In this document: positions 1-5,177 of the stretch, in pieces
Numbering within the stretch: the first letter of the stretch is position 1
Layout: the number at the start of each line of letters is the position of its first letter
Source: Actinomycetota bacterium
GTDB taxonomy: Bacteria > Actinomycetota > Humimicrobiia > Humimicrobiales > Humimicrobiaceae
Reading direction: 5' to 3'
DNA: 5,177 nucleotides
NCBI GenBank assembly: GCA_022865545.1
Contig: JALHTA010000391.1
Span: 1 to 5,177 of the forward strand
Translations under genes and position numbers: made by a program
The notes under the pieces: generated by a model
What the model was told of the DNA's origin: nothing
The model's input: the letters and a program-made list of their open reading frames with translations, nothing else
The model's database searches: none

Positions 1-35
1 AGTTTTACGAAGTCCACACAATTATATATGCAAGT
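1..35 (-). other. ilvB: Continuation of the ilvB frame after the in-frame TAG
   Basis: Reading on in the same frame after the TAG at 38-36 gives T-C-I-Y-N-C-V-D-F-V-K and then CT, the first two bases of a Leu codon, at the window edge. The V-D-F-V-K-(L) part matches the conserved PDFVKLAEA(Y/F)G block that follows R-Y-S-x in acetolactate synthases. The reading frame is thus kept, and the stop occupies the position that holds Glu in Bacillus subtilis enzymes and Gln in E. coli IlvI. The rest of ilvB lies outside the window. Confidence 0.8.
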
Positions 36-1511
36 CTAGGAATACCTCCTGTCCCAGAACAATTCCTGCCACTGTCTTACCATCCCAAGATAACCATTAT
101 TTAAAAGCATTATTTTAATAGGTATCTTATTGGCAGTTGCTGTTGCAAATTCCTGTGAGACCATCTGGATGCTTCCGTCTCCAGCTATATCGATTACAGT
201 TTTATCAGGCATGCCGATTTTTGCACCGATAGCCGCAGGAAGTCCGAAACCCATGGTCCCGAGGCCGCCTGAAGAAATCAGTGTGCGCGGCTTTGTAAAT
301 TTATAAAACTGGGCGGTCCACATCTGATTTTGGCCTACCTCGGTGCATATGATCGCATCTTCATCCGTGAGCTCATCGATCTTTTCAATTATATAACCAG
401 GTTTAATTTTTGAAGAGTTCCCATTATATTTTAAAGGATTATTTTCTTTTAGTTCTGCTATCCTTTTATGCCAGGATTTCTTATCAGCTTTTCCTTTATT
501 TGCTTCCAATTCCCTGTATGCCTTATCAAGGTCTGCAAGTACGTTTTTGGCATCACCTACTATAGGAATGTCTGTATTGACATTCTTACCTATCTCCGCT
601 GGATCTATATCAATATGTATAATACGGGCATTTTTTGCAAATTCAGATAGCTTGCCGGTTACCCTATCGTCAAATCTTACACCTATTCCAATGATCAGGT
701 CTGTTTCAGTAAAGGCTATATTGGCATATTTTGTTCCGTGCATCCCTGCCATACCTAATGAAAGTTTTTCTTTTTCAGAAAAACAACCTTTTCCGAGCAG
801 TGTGGTAATAACCGGGATCTTTGCAGTTTTTATAAAGCTGCGAAGTTCCCCGCTTGCATCTGAAGATACTATGCCTCCTCCTGCAAATACTACTGGCCGT
901 CTGCTTTTATATATACTGTCAGCTGCTTGTTTGATCTGTTTTTGATTGCCTTTAAGGGTAGGCTTATATCCAGGAAGGTTTAATTTAGCCTTCACGCTCT
1001 TTTCTATCATTGCATTTGATATATCTACCGGTATATCGATGAGCACCGGACCGGGCCTTCCCGTAGAAGCAATATGAAATGCTTCCTTTATGATCCCTGG
1101 AATATCTAAAACATCTTTTACCAGATAGTTATGCTTTGTTATCGGTGCAGTTATTCCTGTTATATCAGCTTCCTGAAAAGCATCGGTACCTATCATGGGA
1201 GACGCAACCTGTCCGGTGATAGCTACTATGGGAACCGAATCCATGTATGCATTGGCTATTCCGGTTATAAGATTTGTACCTCCGGGACCTGACGTAGCCA
1301 TACATACTCCTGTTTTTCCAGTAGCTCTTGCATAACCATCTGCCGCATGAGCAGCTCCTTGTTCATGCCTTACAAGTATATGTCTTATATCGCTGTCAAA
1401 TAAAGCATCATAAATGGGTATTACCACGCCGCCGGGATAACCAAAGATAACTTCGACTCCCTCATCCTTTAAACACTTTATTAACATCTGCGCACCACTT
1501 AACTTACTCAT
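36..1511 (-). CDS. ilvB: Acetolactate synthase large subunit, interrupted by an in-frame TAG
   Basis: ThDP- and FAD-dependent acetohydroxyacid synthase catalytic subunit, the first common step of Val/Leu/Ile synthesis (pyruvate to acetolactate, or pyruvate plus 2-oxobutyrate to acetohydroxybutyrate). Numbering from the ATG at 1511: N-terminal ThDP-binding domain with the catalytic Glu in RHEQGAAHAADGYAR (E50), GPGGTN near 76-81, central FAD-binding domain with GVRFDDRVTG (277-286), and the C-terminal ThDP/Mg motif starting AGDGS (443-447) and closing with NN (471-472). I chose ATG 1511 because AGGGGGTG lies 6 nt upstream; the GTG at 1520 in the same frame sits inside that site. The ORF stops at TAG (38-36) after 491 residues, right after the conserved WQELFWDRRYS, whereas the family is usually about 550-590 residues. 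The last ThDP-domain segment is therefore missing from the uninterrupted ORF, but the same frame continues beyond the TAG. It follows ilvD by 102 bp and is probably cotranscribed. Identity is very secure; whether the gene is functional is uncertain. Confidence 0.95.
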   Translation of the reverse strand: MSKLSGAQMLIKCLKDEGVEVIFGYPGGVVIPIYDALFDSDIRHILVRHEQGAAHAADGYARATGKTGVCMATSGPGGTNLITGIANAYMDSVPIVAITGQVASPMIGTDAFQEADITGITAPITKHNYLVKDVLDIPGIIKEAFHIASTGRPGPVLIDIPVDISNAMIEKSVKAKLNLPGYKPTLKGNQKQIKQAADSIYKSRRPVVFAGGGIVSSDASGELRSFIKTAKIPVITTLLGKGCFSEKEKLSLGMAGMHGTKYANIAFTETDLIIGIGVRFDDRVTGKLSEFAKNARIIHIDIDPAEIGKNVNTDIPIVGDAKNVLADLDKAYRELEANKGKADKKSWHKRIAELKENNPLKYNGNSSKIKPGYIIEKIDELTDEDAIICTEVGQNQMWTAQFYKFTKPRTLISSGGLGTMGFGLPAAIGAKIGMPDKTVIDIAGDGSIQMVSQEFATATANKIPIKIMLLNNGYLGMVRQWQELFWDRRYS

Positions 1512-1516
1512 GGTAA

Positions 1517-1525
1517 CCACCCCCT
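1517..1525 (-). promoter_or_regulatory. Ribosome binding site of ilvB
   Basis: On the minus strand AGGGGGTGG matches the Shine-Dalgarno consensus AGGAGGTG with one A-to-G change, which can still pair by G-U wobble. The spacing to ATG 1511 is 6 nt, so it selects that start over the overlapping in-frame GTG at 1520. Confidence 0.75.
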
Positions 1526-1528
1526 ATA

Positions 1529-1550
1529 TTTGTAACAACTTTATAACAAT
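1529..1550. repeat. Two 11-bp direct repeats in the ilvD-ilvB gap
   Basis: TTTGTAACAAC and TTTATAACAAT lie end to end, 9 of 11 bases identical, one DNA helical turn apart. The first contains the small palindrome TTGT-A-ACAA. They sit just upstream of the ilvB ribosome binding site. This could be an operator or chance in AT-rich DNA. The rest of this 102-bp gap shows no clear hairpin, promoter or gene. Confidence 0.3.
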
Positions 1551-1613
1551 CTAATAATTGCATAATTATAGCATTATCGATTTCATTTTCAATCTTAAAA
1601 AATAAATTTATCC

Positions 1614-3272
1614 TCACCTGAGCACCGCCCCTTCTGCTGCTGACTGGACCAGTTTGGAGTACCTCGAGAGATAACCTTCTTTTATCTTGATCTCCGGCGG
1701 ACTCCATTTGGAAAGTCTCTCTTTTATTTCCTCTTCAGGCACAAGAAGGTTTATGCTTTTTTTAGAAATATTTATCTCTATCATGTCCCCTTCCTCGACT
1801 ATGGCAATAGGTCCTCCTGCCTGTGCTTCAGGGGATATATGACCTATGGAAGCGCCTTTTGTGGCCCCAGAAAATCTCCCATCAGTTATCAGGGCAACAT
1901 CCTTGTCCAGTCCGATACCGGCGATTGCTGAGGTAGGTGCCAGCATCTCCCTCATGCCGGGACCGCCCTTTGGCCCTTCATACCTTATGACTATCACATC
2001 ACCGGGTTTTATTTCTCCATTCATTATGGCATCCAGTGAATCCTCTTCACTTCCAAATACTCTTGCTCTTCCCCTGTGTTGATACATGGAAGGATCTACC
2101 GCTGATCTTTTTACTACACATCCTGATGGTGCCAGATTTCCAAATAGTATCGCAAGCCCCCCATCTTTTAGATAAGGTTCCTTAACAGTATGTATGACTT
2201 CAGTATTTTTAATATCAGCCCCGGAAATATTATCAGCAGTATTTTTCCCGGTCACGGTCATGGTCTCTCCATTAAGCATGTCATTTTTATATAATTCATT
2301 CATTACTGCTTCTACTCCGCCTGCAGTATAAAGATCCTCCAGATGATGTTTTCCTGCCGGACTCAACTTACATAGATTTGGAGTCTTATTGCTGATCTCA
2401 TTTACAAGCTCAAGAGAAAATGGTACTTTTGCTTCATTTGCCATGGCAGGAAGATGAAGTATGGTATTTGTTGAACACCCAAGCGCCATATCAACAGCAA
2501 GTCCGTTCCTTATTGCTTCTTCATTTACTATATCTCTCGGTTTGAGATCTTTTTCTACCAGTTCCATTATTTTTATTCCGGCAGTCTTTGCAAGCCTGAG
2601 CCTTTTAGAGAATACTGCCGGGATCGTCCCATTACCTGGAAGAGCTATGCCTATAGCTTCAGAAAGGCAATTCATGGAATTTGCTGTAAACATACCTGAG
2701 CAGCTTCCGCAAGTGGGACAGGCCTCTTCTTCAATTTCTGCCATATCATCATCATTTAATTTTTTTTTCTGGTATTTCCCTATTGCTTCATAGCAGGTAC
2801 TGTAATCTATATCTTCTCCCTGAAATTTTCCAGCAAGCATCGGCCCCCCGCTTATGACTATTGAAGGAATATTGAGCCTTAGGGCAGCCATTATCATCCC
2901 TGGAACTATTTTATCACAGGATGGTACCAGGACCAGTCCGTCAAAAGGATGCGCCATCGAGACTGCTTCTATACTGTCAGCGATGATCTCCCTTGTCGCC
3001 AGAGAATATTTCATCCCCACATGATTCATCGCAACACCATCACACACGCCGATAGTGGCAAATTCCTGTGGTGTACCGCCAGCTATCCTTATACCTGCCT
3101 TGACTGCTTCAGTGACACTCCTCAGGTGCATGTGACCCGGAATGAGTTCATTAAAAGAATTAACTACACCAATTATGGGCCTGTTTATTTCCAGGTCCGT
3201 AAATCCAAGGGATTTAAATATTGAACGGTGAGGTAATCTTGTTATGCCTTTTTTCATACTGTCACTTCTCAA
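1614..3272 (-). CDS. ilvD: Dihydroxy-acid dehydratase
   Basis: Iron-sulfur enzyme that dehydrates 2,3-dihydroxy-isovalerate and 2,3-dihydroxy-3-methylvalerate to the 2-oxo acids that precede valine/leucine and isoleucine; cytoplasmic. The product is 552 residues, normal for the IlvD/Edd family. Landmarks: N-terminal MRSD and KKGI-Rx[15 protein letters not shown] (38-47); [17 protein letters not shown] (75-91); [10 protein letters not shown] (117-126); [20 protein letters not shown] (184-203); [14 protein letters not shown] (430-443); [21 protein letters not shown] (463-483). C77, C119 and C191 fall where the cluster cysteines of the family lie, and S468 lies in the conserved active-site DGRFSG. 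The start is TTG at 3272, with AGGAGG 4 nt upstream and the conserved MRSD N-terminus; the ATG five codons later would be 19 nt from that site. It ends in TGA, with ilvB 102 bp downstream in the same direction. Expression may be controlled by the leader region upstream (3559-3366). I see no defect. Confidence 0.97.
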   Translation of the reverse strand: MRSDSMKKGITRLPHRSIFKSLGFTDLEINRPIIGVVNSFNELIPGHMHLRSVTEAVKAGIRIAGGTPQEFATIGVCDGVAMNHVGMKYSLATREIIADSIEAVSMAHPFDGLVLVPSCDKIVPGMIMAALRLNIPSIVISGGPMLAGKFQGEDIDYSTCYEAIGKYQKKKLNDDDMAEIEEEACPTCGSCSGMFTANSMNCLSEAIGIALPGNGTIPAVFSKRLRLAKTAGIKIMELVEKDLKPRDIVNEEAIRNGLAVDMALGCSTNTILHLPAMANEAKVPFSLELVNEISNKTPNLCKLSPAGKHHLEDLYTAGGVEAVMNELYKNDMLNGETMTVTGKNTADNISGADIKNTEVIHTVKEPYLKDGGLAILFGNLAPSGCVVKRSAVDPSMYQHRGRARVFGSEEDSLDAIMNGEIKPGDVIVIRYEGPKGGPGMREMLAPTSAIAGIGLDKDVALITDGRFSGATKGASIGHISPEAQAGGPIAIVEEGDMIEINISKKSINLLVPEEEIKERLSKWSPPEIKIKEGYLSRYSKLVQSAAEGAVLR

Positions 3273-3276
3273 TTTT

Positions 3277-3282
3277 CCTCCT
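3277..3282 (-). promoter_or_regulatory. Ribosome binding site of ilvD (decides the TTG start)
   Basis: A perfect AGGAGG on the minus strand, followed by AAAA and then TTG. The spacing is short, but no other start within reach preserves the conserved MRSD N-terminus. Confidence 0.8.
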
Positions 3283-3365
3283 TTTTAGTTGTAATTTATA
3301 AAAAACCATATGCAAAACCTAAGCCTTTGAAAGTAGATTACAGGATTTAAAAAAAATGGAGAGAG

Positions 3366-3389
3366 AAAAATACCCTGCAACTAGGATAT
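3366..3389 (-). terminator. Short hairpin with U-tract upstream of ilvD (candidate attenuator)
   Basis: On the minus strand ATATCCT (3389-3383), loop AGTTGC, then AGGGTAT (3376-3370) form a 7-bp stem with one U-G wobble. The stem runs directly into five U (3370-3366), then a CU-rich stretch and eight more U at 3356-3349. This is the form of a factor-independent terminator, although the stem is short and AU-rich at its base. It overlaps the last codons and stop of the short ORF 3533-3381 and lies about 95 nt before the ilvD start. It could serve as an attenuator that decides readthrough into ilvD-ilvB. A stem this weak may terminate only partly. Confidence 0.5.
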
Positions 3390-3533
3390 AATGCCCACAA
3401 GTAGGACAACTATTAGAATAATGACAACGCCAGAAGATACTCCGGTAGTTTTGCAATTTCCAGAGTATGTTTTTTTTACAAATTTTGTAAACATATAGCT
3501 AGCGTTTTTCATTTTTCCGTGTCCATATTCCAT
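3381..3533 (-). CDS. Short ORF rich in Val/Ile/Leu: possible ilv leader peptide, or small membrane protein
   Basis: A 50-codon ORF from ATG to TAG. It begins MEYGHGKMKNAS, has a basic middle (KFVKK), and ends with VVIILIVVLLVGII (36-49), where 13 of 14 residues are Val, Ile or Leu (5 V, 5 I, 3 L), then a final Ser. Branched-chain operons in other bacteria are preceded by leader peptides loaded with these residues; E. coli IlvL has 15 of 32. Here the ORF lies just upstream of ilvD, its control-type codons are at its end, and a terminator-like hairpin overlaps its stop, so a leader-peptide role is plausible. The alternative is a one-helix membrane protein, since the run is also long and hydrophobic enough to be most of a transmembrane segment. 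Against translation, no strong ribosome binding site precedes the ATG, unlike its neighbours; internal ATG codons 8 and 14 are possible starts. An in-frame TGA lies four codons before the ATG. Confidence 0.45.
   Translation of the reverse strand: MEYGHGKMKNASYMFTKFVKKTYSGNCKTTGVSSGVVIILIVVLLVGIIS
3394..3405 (-). promoter_or_regulatory. Small hairpin upstream of the attenuator stem
   Basis: On the minus strand CCTA-CTTG-TGGG can form a 4-bp stem (C-G, C-G, U-G, A-U). Its 3' half TGGG can instead pair with the following CCTA (3385-3382), which is part of the attenuator stem. This allows alternative 1:2, 2:3 and 3:4 pairings, as in classical attenuators, but each stem is short, so support is weak. 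Confidence 0.25.
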
Positions 3534-3553
3534 ATCAAAATTTCAGATGCCTA

Positions 3554-3582
3554 ATAATAACATAGATATAAGTCTAAAACAA
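3554..3582 (-). promoter_or_regulatory. Candidate promoter for the leader ORF and ilvD-ilvB
   Basis: On the minus strand TTGTTT (3582-3577; 3 of 6 to TTGACA), a 17-bp spacer, then TATTAT (3559-3554; 5 of 6 to TATAAT). It sits between the hairpin that follows the protease gene and the short ORF. Transcription would start roughly 10-15 nt before the ATG at 3533. The -35 match is poor and the DNA is AT-rich, so this is a prediction only. Confidence 0.35.
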
Positions 3583-3613
3583 TTAAAGGATCGCCAATTT
3601 TTTCAAGATAGGC

Positions 3614-3648
3614 AAATGGGGTCCAATTTGTTTCATTGAACCCCATTT
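3614..3648 (-). terminator. Long hairpin after the protease gene, probable terminator
   Basis: The inverted repeat AAATGGGGT (3614-3622) / ACCCCATTT (3640-3648) gives 9 bp. After one C-A mismatch the stem continues with CAAT / ATTG (4 bp) around a 7-nt loop. It lies 65 nt beyond the protease stop codon and before the candidate promoter at 3582, where a unit boundary is expected. No long U-run follows directly on the minus strand (ATTTGCC), so termination efficiency is uncertain; the hairpin itself is clear. Confidence 0.55.
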
Positions 3649-3713
3649 ATATCATTTATCAATTATGATTTCACCCATTCTATTTATTAGATCGGGTGGA
3701 TATCAATTGAGTA

Positions 3714-5177
3714 TTACATCTTATTACCACAATCACTGCAGAATTTTTCTCCCTCTTTTACGGTACTCCCGCATTTAGGACAGAATTTACTACCGCTTTT
3801 TGCTTTCTTTTCCTTAACTTCGGTTTTTTGTGGTTCTACTTTGGGGGTAGCTGCCGGTGCAGCAGTTGCCGCAGCTGCTGGTCTTCTCTTCCTTACCACA
3901 ACAACTACAATAACTATTATGAGTCCAATAAATATCAATGGCACTACAACAAATACTCCTATTATCAGACCAATTCCCCAGGCTAAATTTCCACTACCTT
4001 CTTCTGCCGAAGCATCCGTCGTCCCAGATGTGGTTTCTCCTGTAGTTGCTGATTCAGCAGTAGCCTCCGGTTCGACAATCGTTATTGTCTGCTCTTCTTC
4101 TATCGGCACATCCTCCCCGCTGTTTATTCCTTCCTGTGATTTAGACCTATAATCCTGTGCCTGCAGGTGTCTCTGATTGAGGTTTAGGACAGCATTAAAA
4201 TGCTCAATTGCTTTTGAGAAGTGCTTTAACCTATAGTTTACCAGACCCTGCTTAAATTCCTCATCAATGATCCCGAGTTTGTTTGTCACTCCATTCCTGT
4301 TTAGCATCTCCGTAACATCATTAGATGGCCTTAAATAGTTATTTGTATAATCAGTTCCCATTGTAAGTATACCAATTACTTCTCCGTCCTGATTAAGTAC
4401 AGGACCACCGCTATTACCTTCCCTTGCTGAACCCTGGATCTGCATAACCTCGGTCCCTGAAAGCATTATCTTTCCACTGAGATTGCCATTAGTTATGGTT
4501 GGATTAAGAACATTCTGCTGTCCTATATCAGAGGTCCACGGATAACCGATTATGGTCAGTGAATCCTGTATTTCGACCGAAGATGAATCCCCTATCAAAA
4601 CAGATGAAAGGGACCTTCCTGTCTGGGGCTGGATCTTTACAACTGCAATATCCCTTTGTTCCCATCCACTGTAATCAATGAGTTCGGCCCGGATAAATGT
4701 ATCCATATCAGTAGGATTATCAGGAATACCGCCATTTGCAGTATTGAACTGGACAAATACTTCCAAATCATAATCTCCGCCGTCATAACCTTCTACCTTT
4801 GTATTCTCATAGGCCCAGTTCCAGTCATCATCTGTCCAGCCATCAAGCTGACTGCCATAAGTATCCATAAGATATGTGTAGATAAGATCATATTTAAAAT
4901 CAGCCGCGCTTATCTCCACCATGTGCCCGGCAGTCACTATATGTCCCGTGTCAGGGTTCACAGAGAAACCCGTACCTACAAAGGCCCAGTAATATGCATT
5001 ACTCCAGACATTATCCCAGGGATCAAGAACATAGCCCCAGAAATAAGTAGTAATAAAACAAACTGCCGGCTGGGTCAAGATCACCTTGTCCTGTGGTGTC
5101 AATTCATAAGTAGTTGGCTGTGCGGATAATATCCCGGCAAAACTTAGTATCATCGCCAGGACAATAATAAATACAGC
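3714..5177 (-). CDS. Secreted membrane-anchored trypsin-like serine protease with C-terminal zinc ribbon (5' end outside window)
   Basis: The frame is open to the window edge: before the ATG at 5153 lie the codons A-V-F-I-I-V-L-A, which extend a hydrophobic signal-peptide core ending near GILSA-Q. The ATG is therefore internal and the true start lies beyond 5177. Numbering from that ATG: trypsin-like (S1C/HtrA-type fold) domain with TAGH (H77), RDIAVVKI (D168) and GNSGGPV (S248), so the catalytic triad is complete. A TPR-like amphipathic pair follows at about 297-335 (GLVNYRLKHFSKAIEHFNAV), then an acidic Thr/Ser/Glu-rich linker (345-388), a transmembrane helix (about 391-420) followed by RKRR (421-424), an Ala/Pro/Lys linker, and a zinc ribbon with C458, C461, C472 and C475 (FCPKCG and FCSDCG). 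Inferred topology: protease outside, ribbon in the cytoplasm. No PDZ domain is visible. H77 to D168 is 91 residues, far more than in DegP, because of an insertion rich in Trp/Tyr/Asp (about 80-150). Substrate unknown. It is probably not in the ilv operon, given the hairpin and gap that follow. Ends in TAA. Confidence 0.9.
   Translation of the reverse strand, partial: AVFIIVLAMILSFAGILSAQPTTYELTPQDKVILTQPAVCFITTYFWGYVLDPWDNVWSNAYYWAFVGTGFSVNPDTGHIVTAGHMVEISAADFKYDLIYTYLMDTYGSQLDGWTDDDWNWAYENTKVEGYDGGDYDLEVFVQFNTANGGIPDNPTDMDTFIRAELIDYSGWEQRDIAVVKIQPQTGRSLSSVLIGDSSSVEIQDSLTIIGYPWTSDIGQQNVLNPTITNGNLSGKIMLSGTEVMQIQGSAREGNSGGPVLNQDGEVIGILTMGTDYTNNYLRPSNDVTEMLNRNGVTNKLGIIDEEFKQGLVNYRLKHFSKAIEHFNAVLNLNQRHLQAQDYRSKSQEGINSGEDVPIEEEQTITIVEPEATAESATTGETTSGTTDASAEEGSGNLAWGIGLIIGVFVVVPLIFIGLIIVIVVVVVRKRRPAAAATAAPAATPKVEPQKTEVKEKKAKSGSKFCPKCGSTVKEGEKFCSDCGNKM

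Noticed and set aside
547..945. Plus-strand ORF of 132 codons opposite ilvB
   Set aside because: Antisense shadow of a strongly conserved enzyme gene; no family resemblance. The same holds for the plus-strand ORF at 468-650.
1518..1520. GTG at 1520 as the ilvB start
   Set aside because: It lies within the ribosome binding site AGGGGGTG, leaving no spacing; ATG 1511 has ideal spacing and starts with the usual M-x-K-L-S-G-A-Q pattern.
1504..1707. Minus-strand 67-codon ORF spanning the end of ilvD and the ilvD-ilvB gap
   Set aside because: It lies mostly in another frame of the conserved ilvD 3' end, has no recognisable motif, and crosses the ilvB ribosome binding site and start.
1846..3224. 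Three plus-strand ORFs opposite ilvD (1846-2082, 2461-2793, 2949-3224)
   Set aside because: Antisense to the conserved ilvD coding sequence, with low-complexity Ser/Pro/Ile-rich translations typical of shadow frames.
3475..3491. Palindrome TTTACAA-ATT-TTGTAAA, operator-like
   Set aside because: A perfect 7+7 inverted repeat, but it is pure AT-rich sequence inside the short ORF and no other copy was noticed in the window. Kept only as a note.
3273..3553. T-box riboswitch upstream of ilvD
   Set aside because: T-boxes often control ilv operons in Gram-positive bacteria, but I found no UGGNACCGCG-type anti-terminator sequence on the minus strand here.
3672..3698. CACCC / GGGTG inverted repeat just after the protease stop
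   Set aside because: Only 5 bp with a 17-nt loop and no U-tract; the hairpin at 3614-3648 is much stronger.
3841..5129. Two plus-strand ORFs opposite the protease (3841-4152 and 4656-5129)
   Set aside because: Antisense shadows. The apparent Ala/Thr/Ile-rich segments come from the protease's Ala-rich linker and membrane helix read on the other strand.
5151..5153. ATG at 5153 as the protease start
   Set aside because: The frame stays open upstream with hydrophobic residues that complete a signal-peptide core, so this Met is internal.

Overview
The window looks bacterial: there are purine-rich Shine-Dalgarno sites (AGGAGG, AGGGGGTG), a TTG start codon, factor-independent-type hairpins and moderately AT-rich DNA. 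The phylum cannot be settled from this sequence. All genes supported here lie on the minus strand, so biologically the window reads from right (5177) to left (1).

Right part (5177-3714): the 3' majority of a gene for a secreted, membrane-anchored trypsin-like serine protease. It has the end of a signal peptide, a His/Asp/Ser protease domain, a TPR-like helical stretch, an acidic Thr/Ser/Glu-rich linker, one transmembrane helix and a cytoplasmic tail ending in a four-cysteine zinc ribbon. The start codon lies beyond the window.

Middle (3713-3273): 441 bp with no long gene but much structure. In the direction of transcription it holds a long hairpin (probable terminator of the protease unit), a candidate promoter, a 50-codon ORF that ends in a run of 13 Val/Ile/Leu residues out of 14, a short hairpin plus U-tract overlapping that ORF's stop codon, and then a strong ribosome binding site for ilvD. 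Together these resemble a leader-peptide attenuator for branched-chain amino acid synthesis, though a small one-helix membrane protein is an alternative for the short ORF. I see no T-box.

Left part (3272-1): ilvD (dihydroxy-acid dehydratase, full length) followed after 102 bp by ilvB (acetolactate synthase large subunit). These are two enzymes of the valine/isoleucine/leucine pathway: IlvB makes acetolactate or acetohydroxybutyrate, and IlvD dehydrates the later dihydroxy acids. The small subunit and ketol-acid reductoisomerase may lie beyond the left edge. The ilvB frame is broken by an in-frame TAG about 490 codons in, and the same frame then continues with family-like residues to the window edge. 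This points to a base substitution (mutation, sequencing error) or, less likely, amber readthrough, and not to a frameshift.
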